Of a stretch of DNA of 64,000 nt, positions 23,350-31,997 are shown one piece after another (the first letter of the stretch is position 1; each line of letters opens with the position of its first letter). The position numbers were made by a program, and so were the translations under genes. The DNA is from Sphaerisporangium perillae. GTDB taxonomy: Bacteria > Actinomycetota > Actinomycetes > Streptosporangiales > Streptosporangiaceae. The stretch covers positions 1 through 64,000 of the forward strand of contig NZ_JALLPO010000037.1 of assembly GCF_023276435.1 (NCBI RefSeq). Reading direction: 5' to 3'. The notes beneath the pieces were generated by a model. That model ran no database searches. It saw nothing but the letters and a program-made list of their open reading frames with translations, and was not told the origin of the DNA.

Positions 23350-24492
23350 TCACCGGGCGGGCGCGGGGGACGCGTTGGCCTTTCCTTCGAGGGTGGTGCG
23401 GATGCGGGTCACGGCGTCGTCCAGGGAGGAGGCGCGGGTGACCCGGGCGGGTAGTGCCTCGCCCCACCAGCCCGGCCCGCCCACGATGACCCGGCTCGCC
23501 GGCCGCAGCGCCGGAAGGGTGCTCAGCGGAGTGGGATCGCCGGTCGCCCCGAGCTGGGACCAGACGAACACCACAAGTGGACCGAGACGGCGCATGGCGT
23601 CGGCGAGCGCGGGGTACGGCGTCCGCGCCCCGAGGACCCGCGTCTCCAGGCCGTGCTCCGTTGTCAGCGTGGCGGCCAGCGCGTACACCGGCAGGCTGTG
23701 CTGCTCGTCCTCGGCGCAGGCCAGCAGGATGGCGCGGGGATGGACGGGCCGTTCCGGCCGTCCGGTGAGTCGGCTGAGCGCGCTGAGCAGTCGCTCGCTG
23801 AACAGGTGCTCGATCTCGATGCCGCAACCCGAGGACTCCTGCCGCCTGCTGATCGCCCCGAAGACCGGCCGGACCAGCCGATCCCACGTCCATGCCACGC
23901 CGTGCTCGTCCAGAGCCGCGTGCAGCCCAGCGATGACGGTGTCCTCGTCGAGGTTCAGCGCGGCTCGGGCGAGGGCTGCGACGCTCGGGACCCGCGTCGC
24001 ATCGCCCGCGCGCCGCCCATGCGCCCGCTGCGCCCGTTCCGCAGGCGGTGCGACGCCTTCGGCCGGTTCCCTGAGCTCGGCACGCGGTGCGACGCCTTCC
24101 GCCGGTTCCGCAAGTTCGGTGCGGCGCGGGGCGTCGCCAGCCGGCTTGATGGGCTTCCCGGCGGCGACCCGCAGGGCCGCCTGGGCGGCCTCCGAGGGAG
24201 GCAGACCGGCTTTGACGAGCCGGTTCATCTCCTCCAGGCGTCGCAGGTCGGCGCTGTCGTAGCGGCGGTGCCCGCCGGGGCTGCGGTGGCTCGGTCCGAT
24301 TCCGTAGCGCAGGTTCCAGGTGCGCAAGGTGGACGCGGGCACGCCGAGCCGCCGCGCGACCGCCCCGATCCCGTGACCAAGCGCCTCGCCGGCCACCTGA
24401 GACGCGTGACCGAGTGACTCGCCGGTCGGTTCGGTGTCGTGATCGGGGTCGCCGGCCGGCGTGCCGCCCTGGTCGCCGGTGCCGTCGTCCAT
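23350..24492 (-). CDS. MerR-family regulator with cobalamin-binding domain, LitR/CarH-like
   Basis: A 380-residue regulator. The MerR DNA-binding part (about 40-105) has IGAVARRLGVPASTLRTWN and SPGGHRRYD. A linker carries a tandem repeat (EPAEGVAP twice, 129-150). A helical bundle and Rossmann B12 domain follow (about 170-375), with Glu-His at 228-229 and His265 in DEQHSLP, the likely Co ligand region, plus VGGPGWWG. The Trp found 10 residues before the EH pair in CarH is Gln218 here. ATG 24492 (GGGAGGA upstream) is chosen over 24537. Likely a light- or B12-responsive repressor of the divergent photolyase and of the sigma gene. Confidence 0.88.
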   Translation of the reverse strand: MDDGTGDQGGTPAGDPDHDTEPTGESLGHASQVAGEALGHGIGAVARRLGVPASTLRTWNLRYGIGPSHRSPGGHRRYDSADLRRLEEMNRLVKAGLPPSEAAQAALRVAAGKPIKPAGDAPRRTELAEPAEGVAPRAELREPAEGVAPPAERAQRAHGRRAGDATRVPSVAALARAALNLDEDTVIAGLHAALDEHGVAWTWDRLVRPVFGAISRRQESSGCGIEIEHLFSERLLSALSRLTGRPERPVHPRAILLACAEDEQHSLPVYALAATLTTEHGLETRVLGARTPYPALADAMRRLGPLVVFVWSQLGATGDPTPLSTLPALRPASRVIVGGPGWWGEALPARVTRASSLDDAVTRIRTTLEGKANASPAPAR

Positions 24493-24577
24493 CTGTTCCG
24501 TCCTCCCGTCGAATTCTTCGTGCGGTCGCCCGCCCACGGACGCAACCGTTCAAGGGGCATCCTGCGAAGTCACCTTC

Positions 24578-25867
24578 GTGGACACCGTCATCGTGCTGCT
24601 CACCAGGGATCTGCGTGTGCACGATCATCCCGCTCTGGCGGAGGCCTGCGCGCGGGCCCGGTCGGTCGTGCCGCTGTTCGTCCTGGACCAGGGGATCCGC
24701 GGGCGTCACCGGCAGGGGTTCCTGATCGAGGCGCTGCATGATCTTCGATCGTCCCTGCGGGAGCGCGGAGGGGACCTGGTGGTGCGTGCCGGCGATCCGG
24801 TCACCGAGGCCGTCCGGCTGGCGACCGAGCTGGGGGCGGACGGCGTCTTCACCTCCGCCGACGTCAGCGCGTACGCCCGGGGGCGGGAGCGACGCCTGAC
24901 GGAGGCGTGTGCCGCCCACCGGTTGCTCCTCCGGCTGTTCCCGGGTGTCACCGTCGTGCCCTCGGGCGAGCTGCGGCCGCTCGGTGGAGACCACTACCGG
25001 GTGTTCACCCCGTACTGGCGTGCCTGGTCGAGCCTCCCTCACCGGCCCGTCCTGCCGGCGCCGGACGTGGTCAGCCTGCCGGAGGGCGTCGATCCGGGAG
25101 GGTTGCCCGGGTCCCCGTACCCGCCGTACGGGCGCCTGCGCGGCGGGGAGACGCCCGCGCGGCGGCGCCTGGACGGGTGGCTGGCGCACGGCCTGGCCGG
25201 TTACCCCGATGGCCACGACGAGCTGGCGGCGGATCGGACGTCGATGCTCAGCCCGTACCTGCGGTTCGGTTGCGTGTCGCCGTCGGAGGTGGCCGCGCGG
25301 GTGGCCGGCCGTCCGGGCGCCGGGGACTTCCTGCGCCAGATCTGCTGGCGTGACTTCTACTACCAGGTCGCGCTGGCCTTCCCGGATCTGCCGCGTCGCG
25401 ACTACCGGGCGCGGGACGTCGACTGGATCGACGATGAGAACGCCGCCCAGGCGTGGCGCGAAGGGATGACCGGGCTGCCGATCGTCGACGCGGGCATGCG
25501 GCAACTCGCCGCCGAGGGGTGGATGCACAACCGCGCCCGCCTCATCACCGGCTCCTACCTGACCAGGCGGCTGAAGGTCCACTGGCGGGTCGGCGGCGAG
25601 CACTTCGCCGACCTGCTCCTGGACGCCGACGTTCCGGACAACTGGGGCAACTGGCAGTGGGTGGCGGGTACCGGGAACGACACCCGGCCGAACCGCGTGC
25701 TGAATCCGATCCGCCAGGCCGGCAGGTTCGATCCGGACGGCGACTACGTCCGGCGGTACGTCCCCGAGCTGGCGGACCTGCCCGCGAGGGCGATCCACGA
25801 GCCCTGGAAGCTGCCCGTCCCGGTACCCGGGTACCCGGCGCCGCTGGCCGCCCTCGACAATGAGTAG
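24578..25867 (+). CDS. phr: Deoxyribodipyrimidine photolyase
   Basis: FAD-dependent light-driven repair of cyclobutane pyrimidine dimers, 429 residues from GTG 24578. The N-terminal antenna domain starts VIVLLTRDLRVHDHPAL. The FAD domain has WRDFYYQVALAFP, GLPIVDAGMRQL, GWMHNRARLI and DADVPDNWGNWQWVAGTGND, all class I photolyase signatures. It is transcribed away from the MerR/B12 regulator with 85 bases between the starts, which supports light control. A thiamine-binding gene begins at the next base after its stop. Confidence 0.95.
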   Translation: MDTVIVLLTRDLRVHDHPALAEACARARSVVPLFVLDQGIRGRHRQGFLIEALHDLRSSLRERGGDLVVRAGDPVTEAVRLATELGADGVFTSADVSAYARGRERRLTEACAAHRLLLRLFPGVTVVPSGELRPLGGDHYRVFTPYWRAWSSLPHRPVLPAPDVVSLPEGVDPGGLPGSPYPPYGRLRGGETPARRRLDGWLAHGLAGYPDGHDELAADRTSMLSPYLRFGCVSPSEVAARVAGRPGAGDFLRQICWRDFYYQVALAFPDLPRRDYRARDVDWIDDENAAQAWREGMTGLPIVDAGMRQLAAEGWMHNRARLITGSYLTRRLKVHWRVGGEHFADLLLDADVPDNWGNWQWVAGTGNDTRPNRVLNPIRQAGRFDPDGDYVRRYVPELADLPARAIHEPWKLPVPVPGYPAPLAALDNE

Positions 25868-26164
25868 ATGATCGTAGCTTTCTCGGTGACCCCGCTCGGT
25901 GTGGGCGAGGGCGTCTCAGAACCGGTGGCGAGGGCCGTGCGCGTGGTCCGCGACAGCGGCCTGCCGAACAGCACCGACGCGATGTTCACCACCATCGAGG
26001 GCGAATGGGACGAGGTGATGGACGTCGTCAAACGCGCCGTCGAGGCGGTCGCCGAGGTCGCGCCCCGGGTGAGCCTGGTCCTGAAGGCGGACGTCCGCCA
26101 GGGCGTCACTGACGCCATGACCTCCAAGGTCGAAGCCCTGGAACGCCACCTGGACCAGGGGTGA
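25868..26164 (+). CDS. MTH1187-family thiamine-binding protein
   Basis: A 98-residue protein of the DUF77/MTH1187 family (ferredoxin-like fold, thiamine or HMP binding). It opens [20 protein letters not shown], and has the conserved [17 protein letters not shown] stretch. ATG directly follows the photolyase TAG stop with no gap, so the two are co-transcribed and translationally linked. Its role in the cell is not established. Confidence 0.9.
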   Translation: MIVAFSVTPLGVGEGVSEPVARAVRVVRDSGLPNSTDAMFTTIEGEWDEVMDVVKRAVEAVAEVAPRVSLVLKADVRQGVTDAMTSKVEALERHLDQG

Positions 26165-26226
26165 GATCGTCTACGGCGGCTCACCGTCATGGTCCGCGGC
26201 CCTATTCGTGATCGACGGGGTCCACG

Positions 26227-26865
26227 TCATCTCCTCCGGGAGGTGCCGCGCATCGCCTCGGCGGTTGTGCGGTCGGTTTCGGTGCCTGTGAGCAGTCCGG
26301 TGACGACGCCTTCGATGTCTTCGGGGCTGCGGTTCTGGCTGAGCTTCCACTTCGCCTCTACGCGGGTGATGACCACTTCGATCCCGACGATGGCCCGTAG
26401 CTGCCCTCGAATATGGGCCTCGGGCGCGTCGTCCACCGTCCACGGGGCCGGGCGGGCCGACTCGTGCTTCTCGGTGAGGCGCCTGACCAGGGACTCGGTC
26501 CAGGCCGGGTCGTCGTGCGCCACCAGCCTGCCGTAGACGTGCGCCGTGACGTAGTTCCAGGTGGGGACGACGCGCCCGTGCTCGCGTTTGGTCGCGTACC
26601 ACGACGGCGTCACGTAGGCGTCCGGCCCCCTGACGATCACCAGTGCTTCGGCGTCGTCCGAAGCGTGCCGCCACTGCTCGTTGTTGCGGGCGAGGTGCCC
26701 GAGCAGGGCGCCGTGCTCTCCGGCGGAGGGGTCGAACACGAACGGCACCAGGGTGGCCACCATGCCGCGCGGGGTCATGGTGACCAGGTCCGAGGCTCCG
26801 GAGCGGTCCAGCAACTCGGCGACGGCGGCCGGGCCGGGGGCGGCGAAGTGCTGGGGAATGTACAT
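26227..26865 (-). CDS. FMN-binding PaiB-family protein
   Basis: A 212-residue split-barrel flavin-binding protein of the PaiB/transcriptional-repressor family. It shows MYIPQHFA at the start, DAYVTPSWYATKREHGRVVPTWNY (conserved YxxPxWY...VPTWNY), and a KLSQNRSPED motif near the end. ATG 26865 with GGAG 5 bases upstream is preferred to GTG 26871. The physiological role is uncertain. Confidence 0.9.
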   Translation of the reverse strand: MYIPQHFAAPGPAAVAELLDRSGASDLVTMTPRGMVATLVPFVFDPSAGEHGALLGHLARNNEQWRHASDDAEALVIVRGPDAYVTPSWYATKREHGRVVPTWNYVTAHVYGRLVAHDDPAWTESLVRRLTEKHESARPAPWTVDDAPEAHIRGQLRAIVGIEVVITRVEAKWKLSQNRSPEDIEGVVTGLLTGTETDRTTAEAMRGTSRRR

Positions 26866-26907
26866 GGTCACTCCGGGGACGCGGGGCGATGCGTCGAGGT
26901 CCGCGAC

Positions 26908-26956
26908 GATCAGGACGACGCGATCAGGACGACAGGATCAGGACGACGCGATCAGA
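26908..26956. repeat. 14-base tandem repeat, 3.5 copies
   Basis: GATCAGGACGAC starts at 26908, 26922 and 26936, with a partial copy at 26950; each full unit is 14 bases. It lies between the PaiB-like gene and the broken permease remnant. Its GATCAGGA core is shared with the array at 13018-13152. Confidence 0.75.
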
Positions 26957-27100
26957 ATAGTTTGAGCTGCCCGGTGCGCTGGGCGTTGGCCTCCCCGAGG
27001 CGCAGTGCCACGACGGCGGCGAGGACGAGGAGCGCCGACAGCGCGGCGAGCCCCAGGAGGTCGGGTGCCAGTTCTGCGAGCGTCAGCCCGTCGAGGAGCG
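26952..27100 (-). pseudogene. C-terminal remnant of an ABC-2 permease
   Basis: About 45 residues ending LRLGEANAQRTGQLKLF: one hydrophobic helix (LGLAALSALLVLAAVVALRL) and a tail typical of ABC-2 type permease ends. The upstream part of the gene is missing. It is joined near 27100 to the middle of an ATPase gene in a different frame, so I read it as the product of an internal deletion. Confidence 0.65.
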
Positions 27101-27265
27101 GAGCAGCGTGGCGAGGATCTTGATGGTGGTGGTCTTGCCGGCGCCGTTCAGCCCGAGCAGGCCGGTGACCCGTCCCGGCGGGATCGAGAGGGTGAGGCCG
27201 TCCACCGCCGTCTTGGTGGTGCGGCCGGCGCGGAAGTCCTTGCGCAGGTCCTCGGTGCTGATCAT
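27101..27265 (-). pseudogene. ABC-transporter ATPase, 5' fragment only
   Basis: From ATG 27265: STEDLRKDFRAG...AVDGLTLSIPPG, then Walker A GLNGAGKTTTIKIL, stopping being ATPase-like near LATLL. About 55 of the usual 250-300 residues remain; the signature motif and Walker B are gone. The ATG overlaps the stop of the preceding permease remnant by one base (TGATG), showing the original operon coupling. Confidence 0.8.
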
Positions 27266-27710
27266 CAGTAACTCCTCTCCATGGCACGCCGCTCGGCGTG
27301 CGGCAGCCACAGCAGTCCAGCGACGGTGTAGGCCAGGCCGGGGGCGAGAGCGACGGCCAGCCGGACCGGTGCGAGGCCCGTGCCCGTGGTGAAGACCCCT
27401 CTGATGAGGTCCATGGCGGCCGTGGTGGGGACGGATTCGCGGCGACGCCGAGGGTGGCGAGCGCGATCAGGGCGTCTGCCACGCCGCTGGCCGACAGGCG
27501 CACGCCGAGCGCGTAGGCGCAGACGAGGAGCACCGCCACCTCCAGGGCGATGGCGGTGAACGCGAACGCCGCGAAGCCCAGCAGGTAGGGGAGCCGGCCG
27601 GCGGGTGCCACGAGCAGCGCGCCGAGCGTTCCCTCACGCTGTTCCTGGATGAGCGCCTTGGCGACCCAGAGGATGCCGTGGGTGGTGAACATGAACGCCG
27701 CGCCATCCAC
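27265..27710 (-). pseudogene. ABC-2 permease, 5'-truncated and internally deleted
   Basis: Two blocks in different frames. 27710-27433 reads GAAFMFTTHGILWVAKALIQ...LLGFAAFAFTAIALEVAVLLVCAYALGVRL. 27432-27265 reads VPTTAAMDLIRGVFTTGTGL...LLWLPHAERRAMERSY and stop. The frame changes at about 27432, with the central membrane region missing. The first block lacks the natural N-terminus because it abuts a peroxiredoxin fragment at 27710/27711. Confidence 0.75.
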
Positions 27711-27980
27711 GGTGTGAGCACCCAGCGGCCCGACGAGCAGGCGGCGTTCGCCGCGGCCGAGGGCATCACCTTCCCGCTGCTCTCGGACATGGACCTGCGT
27801 TTCGCCGCGGCGCTGCGGCTGCCCACGTTCCGGGCGGGCCAGGGAGTCAGGCTCAAGCGCCTGATCCTCGTGGTGGACCCGGCGCGGATGATCCGCCACG
27901 TGATCTATCCCGTGATCGACATCCCGGCCGCCGTCGGCGAGGCTCGGGACATGGCCGTGAAGATCGCCGACGGCTCCTGA
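27711..27980 (+). pseudogene. Peroxiredoxin, 3' fragment
   Basis: GVSTQRPDEQAAFAAAEGI, FPLLSDMDLRFAAALRLPTF, and LKRLILVVDPARMIRHVIYP are C-terminal features of an AhpC/TSA-type peroxiredoxin. The N-terminal half with the peroxidatic Cys is absent. The homologous part begins exactly where the oppositely oriented permease remnant begins, so one deletion removed the 5' ends of both genes. Confidence 0.75.
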
Positions 27981-28042
27981 GCGCCTACCGCGGCCTGCGG
28001 CCGGTGTTCGACGAGCCGCCCGAGAACAGGGCCGGCTACGCA

Positions 28043-28116
28043 GGAAGCCACAGAGGTGCCGCGTGAGCACGCGGTACGGGCTGAATCCCCGGCCTTCAGG
28101 CCGAGGAGCGCGTCAA
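28043..28116 (+). ncRNA. Solo omega-RNA-like 3' scaffold of an IS605/TnpB element
   Basis: Starts GGAAGCCAC; then a 10-base-pair hairpin (GTGCCGCGTG 28056-28065 with CACGCGGTAC 28068-28077, one G-U); then GGCTGAATCCCC and a terminal hairpin CCCCGGCC-TTCA-GGCCGAGG (28087-28106, one mismatch); then AGCGCGTCAA. This order and the GAATCCCC...TTCA...GTCAA end match the right end/omega-RNA of actinobacterial IS200/IS605 elements as I recall them. No tnpB frame is adjacent, so it is a relic or a solo element. Confidence 0.55.
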
Positions 28117-29345
28117 AGGTCCGGTGCTTTGGCCCTCGTCAGCTCGCGGACGAGGGTGTTGACGAACCTGCCACCGCGCTTTTCGACCTTGCGGAGATAG
28201 TAGGGCTGGACGGGATCGTGCTTGCGGCCGAAGCCCCATGATCCGCGGGGGCTGTCGATCGGGCCGATCTCGCCCAGCGCCCGCGCGATCCCCCGGCCGT
28301 CGGCGGTGCCGGGCCTGGCGAGTGCGGCGTCGAGCACGGCGGCCGCGTCGTAGGCCTGCACCGCGTAGACGGTGGGCCTGGCGTTGAAGGCCGCCTGGTA
28401 GTCCGCGACGAACTTCTTGTTCTTGGGAGTGTCGATGAGGTCGGTGTAGTGCAGCGAGGTCTGGGTTCCCTCAGCGGAGATGCCCTCCGCGTCCAGCGCG
28501 CCGCCTTCGGTCACGAATCCGGTGCCGAACAGCGGGAGGTCGCCGGCCAGGCCGAACTGCGCGTATTGCTTGACGAAACTGACGGCTTCGGCTCCGGCGT
28601 AGAAGCAGAAGACGGCCTTGGCTCCGGAGGCCTTGATCGTGTCGAGGTACGGCTGGAAGTCCTTGGTGGTGCCGAAGGGGGTGTAGGACTCTCCGGCGAC
28701 CTTGCCGCCGGCCGCCTCGAACGCCTTCTTGAAGCCGCCGATCATTTCCTTGCCCGCCGAGTAGTCGGCGCTGATGAGGTAGACCGAGCCGTCGCCGACC
28801 TGCTTGGACACCTCGGCTCCCAGCGACGCTCCGACGGTGCCGTTGGTGAACGAGGTCCGCCAGATGTAGGGGGAGCCGTTGGTTCCCGTGACGCCGTCGG
28901 CTCCCGCGTTGGCGATGATGAGCGGGGTCTTGGAGTCGATGAAGGTGTCGCGCACGCCCATGGCGGTCGCGGAGTTCACGATGCCCACGACCGCGGCGAC
29001 CTTGTCCTCCTTGATGAGCTTGGTGGCGGCCGGAACTCCGGTCTGCGGTCCTTCGCCCTCGTCGACGACCTTCAACTCGACATCCTTGCCGCCGAGCCTG
29101 CCCGCATGCTGGTCGAGATAGAGGTCGAAGCCGTTCTGCATGTCGATGCCGAGCGAGGAGTAGACGCCGGACAACGGCACGATCAGTCCGATCTTGGCCA
29201 TGCCTACGGCGGGGTTCCGCGTGGTCTCCTCGGCGGGGGGCGCCGAGCCACCGCAGGCGCTCAGCGACGCCGCCAGCACCGCTGTGGCGATCAGCGAGAA
29301 GCCCCGGCGATGGACGGGCGAAGACATGGGCATGGGGGTGTCCAT
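28113..29345 (-). CDS. Branched-chain amino acid-type substrate-binding lipoprotein
   Basis: A 410-residue Leu/Ile/Val-type binding protein (Peripla_BP_6) with lipobox LSACGG near residue 29. KIGLIVPLSGVYSSLGIDMQ and PLIIANAGADGVTG are typical. No permease or ATPase gene is adjacent, so it is an orphan or serves a distant transporter. Its TGA stop lies in the GTCAA end of the omega-RNA-like element, so the last residues may have been replaced by that insertion. ATG 29345 is chosen for its GAGGAG site. Confidence 0.88.
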   Translation of the reverse strand: MDTPMPMSSPVHRRGFSLIATAVLAASLSACGGSAPPAEETTRNPAVGMAKIGLIVPLSGVYSSLGIDMQNGFDLYLDQHAGRLGGKDVELKVVDEGEGPQTGVPAATKLIKEDKVAAVVGIVNSATAMGVRDTFIDSKTPLIIANAGADGVTGTNGSPYIWRTSFTNGTVGASLGAEVSKQVGDGSVYLISADYSAGKEMIGGFKKAFEAAGGKVAGESYTPFGTTKDFQPYLDTIKASGAKAVFCFYAGAEAVSFVKQYAQFGLAGDLPLFGTGFVTEGGALDAEGISAEGTQTSLHYTDLIDTPKNKKFVADYQAAFNARPTVYAVQAYDAAAVLDAALARPGTADGRGIARALGEIGPIDSPRGSWGFGRKHDPVQPYYLRKVEKRGGRFVNTLVRELTRAKAPDL

Positions 29346-29490
29346 CAGATCCGGCTCCTCGTACGCGTTCGACCGCCCCGTGAACGTACCATCGCGGAGG
29401 TGCCGCTCATGAGATGTGATATCCGTATGAACCAGATCTCGCCGGGGTAGTGCCCATCTGACCGGTATGAGCGTGGGATGAGGAGTTCTC

Positions 29491-31146
29491 ATGGTGCACG
29501 AGCGCGCTGGGCAGCCGGCGCAGGCGTCCGATCTGGTCGACGTACCCCGTCTCGTGACGGCGTACTACGCCCTGCACCCTGACCCCGGCCGCCCCGGGCA
29601 GCGGGTCTCCTTCGGCACCTCCGGCCATCGCGGGTCGTCGCTCGCCACGGCGTTCAACGAGGACCACATCCTGGCCACCAGCCAGGCGATCTGCGAGTAC
29701 CGGGCACGGCAGGGCACCGACGGGCCGCTGTTCCTCGGCGTCGACACCCACGCGCTCTCCGAGCCGGCGCGCGTCACGGCGCTCGAGGTCTTCGCCGCCA
29801 ACGGGGTCACCGTCCTCATCGACAGCCGCGACGGCTACACGCCGACACCGGCGGTGTCCCACGCGATCCTCACCCACAACCGGGGGCGCGCCACCGGCCT
29901 CGCCGACGGCGTCGTGGTCACCCCGTCGCACAACCCGCCGAGCGACGGCGGGTACAAGTACAACCCGCCGAACGGCGGCCCCGCCGACACCGACGCCACC
30001 TCGTGGATCCAGGACCGCGCGAACTCCCTGATCGCCGGAGGGCTGAAAGAGGTCCGGCGCATCCCGTACGAGCAGGCCGTGACGGCCGAGACGACGGGAC
30101 GGTACGACTTCCTCGGCGCGTACGTGGACGACCTGCCCTCGGTGATCGACGTGGCGGCGATCCGCGGCGCCTCGGTGCGCATCGGAGCCGATCCGCTGGG
30201 CGGCGCGAGCGTCGAGTACTGGGGGGAGATCGCTGAGCGGCACGGGCTCGACCTGACCGTGGTGAATCCCGAGGTCGACCCCACTTGGCGGTTCATGACG
30301 CTCGACTGGGACGGCAAGATCCGCATGGACTGCTCGTCTCCGTACGCGATGGCCTCCCTGATCGCGAACCGGTCGGCCTTCCAGGTGTCGACCGGCAACG
30401 ACGCGGACGCCGACCGGCACGGCATCGTGACCCCCGACGGCGGGCTGATGAACCCCAACCACTACCTGGCGGTCGCGATCTCCTACCTCTGGGCCCACCG
30501 TCCGGGATGGCCGGCCGGGGCCCGGGCCGGCAAGACCATGGTCAGCAGCAGCATGATTGACCGGGTCGTGGCCGACCTCGGCCGCGAACTGTACGAGGTG
30601 CCCGTCGGCTTCAAGTGGTTCGTCGGCGGTCTGCTCGACGGGTCGCTCGGGTTCGGCGGCGAGGAGAGCGCGGGCGCGTCCTTCCTGCGGCGCGACGGCT
30701 CGATCTGGACCACCGACAAGGACGGCATCATCCTCGCCCTGCTGGCCTCGGAGATCGTCGCGGTGACGGGCAGGTCTCCGAGCGAGCACTACGCGGACCT
30801 GGCCGGCAGGTTCGGCGACCCCGCGTACGCCCGGGTCGACGCGCCGGCCACCCGGGAGCAGAAGGCCGCGCTCGCCCGCCTCTCGGCCGGCGACGTCACC
30901 GCCGACACCCTGGCCGGGGACCCGGTGACCGCCGTCCAGACAGCGGCGCCCGGCAACGGCGCCCCCCTCGGCGGGATCAAGGTCTCCACCGACGTCGCCT
31001 GGTTCGCCGCCCGCCCGTCCGGGACGGAGGACGTGTACAAGATCTACGCGGAGTCCTTCAAGGGGCCGGATCACCTCGCCCAGGTGCAGGACGAGGCACG
31101 TGACCTGGTCACCGCGACCCTCACTCGCGCGAGCGGCCCCGCCTGA
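29491..31146 (+). CDS. pgm: Phosphoglucomutase, alpha-D-glucose specific
   Basis: Interconverts glucose-1-P and glucose-6-P, 551 residues. [20 protein letters not shown] is the N-terminal signature; [13 protein letters not shown] has the phosphorylated Ser; [13 protein letters not shown] is the Mg-binding loop; and [12 protein letters not shown] is the phosphate-binding end. ATG 29491 has GAGGAG upstream. It ends at a bidirectional terminator shared with ung and links glycogen and trehalose metabolism to glycolysis. Confidence 0.96.
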   Translation: MVHERAGQPAQASDLVDVPRLVTAYYALHPDPGRPGQRVSFGTSGHRGSSLATAFNEDHILATSQAICEYRARQGTDGPLFLGVDTHALSEPARVTALEVFAANGVTVLIDSRDGYTPTPAVSHAILTHNRGRATGLADGVVVTPSHNPPSDGGYKYNPPNGGPADTDATSWIQDRANSLIAGGLKEVRRIPYEQAVTAETTGRYDFLGAYVDDLPSVIDVAAIRGASVRIGADPLGGASVEYWGEIAERHGLDLTVVNPEVDPTWRFMTLDWDGKIRMDCSSPYAMASLIANRSAFQVSTGNDADADRHGIVTPDGGLMNPNHYLAVAISYLWAHRPGWPAGARAGKTMVSSSMIDRVVADLGRELYEVPVGFKWFVGGLLDGSLGFGGEESAGASFLRRDGSIWTTDKDGIILALLASEIVAVTGRSPSEHYADLAGRFGDPAYARVDAPATREQKAALARLSAGDVTADTLAGDPVTAVQTAAPGNGAPLGGIKVSTDVAWFAARPSGTEDVYKIYAESFKGPDHLAQVQDEARDLVTATLTRASGPA

Positions 31147-31193
31147 CGTCCCGCACCGCAAGGCCCGCGCGAGCACGCGGACGCCCGCGGTGT

Positions 31194-31220
31194 CTCCGCC
31201 GGCATCGAAGGCCGGCGGAG
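31194..31220. terminator. Bidirectional terminator between pgm and ung
   Basis: CTCCGCCGGC (31194-31203) pairs with GCCGGCGGAG (31211-31220) around a 7-base loop, between the two convergent genes. Confidence 0.8.
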
Positions 31221-31244
31221 GTCAGCGGCGGGAACAGGGACAGA

Positions 31245-31922
31245 TCAGGGGAGTTTCCACTCGACCGGCGCGGCGCCCTGCTCCTCGAGGAGCTGGTTGG
31301 CGCGGCTGAAGGGGCGGCTGCCGAAGAAGCCGTTGCGGGCCGACAGAGGGCTCGGGTGCGCGGACTCCACGCACGGCACCGGCCCGAGCATCGGCTTGAG
31401 CGAGCGGGCGTCGCGGCCCCACAGGATGGCGACCAGCGGCGTGCCGCGGGCGACGAGCGCGTGGATGGCCTGTTCGGTCACCTGCTCCCACCCCTTGCCG
31501 CGATGCGAGGCCGGCTTGCCGGGGGCGACGGTGAGCACCCTGTTGAGCAGCAGCACGCCCTGCTCGGTCCACGGGGTGAGGTCGCCGTTCGACGGCGGCG
31601 GGTAGCCGAGATCGGCGTTGTACTCCTTGAAGATGTTGACCAGGCTGCCCGGAAGCGGGCGTACGTCCGGGGCCACCGAGAAGCTCAGGCCGACGGGGTG
31701 GCCCGGCGTCGGATAGGGATCCTGGCCCACGATCAGCACCCGTACCTGGTCGAACGGCTGCTGGAAGGCCCTGAGCACGTTCGCGCCCGCCGGGAGGTAC
31801 TGGCGGCCTTCGGCGATCTCCGTACGCAGGAAGTCGCCGAGCGCGGCGACGCGCTCGGCGACGGGGGTCAGGGCGGAGGCCCACCCCGACTCGACGACTT
31901 CGTGTAATGGACGACCGGTCAT
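31245..31922 (-). CDS. ung: Uracil-DNA glycosylase, family 1
   Basis: Removes uracil from DNA, 225 residues. [19 protein letters not shown] carries the catalytic Asp, and [15 protein letters not shown] carries the catalytic His and the Leu-loop. Start ATG 31922. A TAAAAT -10 element at 31934-31929, 6 bases before the ATG, suggests a leaderless transcript, although no good -35 is visible. Confidence 0.97.
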   Translation of the reverse strand: MTGRPLHEVVESGWASALTPVAERVAALGDFLRTEIAEGRQYLPAGANVLRAFQQPFDQVRVLIVGQDPYPTPGHPVGLSFSVAPDVRPLPGSLVNIFKEYNADLGYPPPSNGDLTPWTEQGVLLLNRVLTVAPGKPASHRGKGWEQVTEQAIHALVARGTPLVAILWGRDARSLKPMLGPVPCVESAHPSPLSARNGFFGSRPFSRANQLLEEQGAAPVEWKLP

Positions 31923-31997
31923 GACCGGATTTTAGCCGCGGAGCCGCGTTCCCGGGTGCCCGTCTGCCCCCGCGAGACGGGCACCCGGGAGAGGCGG

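Noticed and set aside
26952-28070. A single 372-codon protein on the minus strand
   Set aside because: It joins antisense of the peroxiredoxin fragment, part of a permease, an out-of-frame ATPase segment and another permease end; better read as several remnants.
31150-31230. A second IS605-type end between pgm and ung
   Set aside because: It has a stem and GGTCAG-like end, but the upstream scaffold features are not convincing; an ordinary bidirectional terminator explains it.
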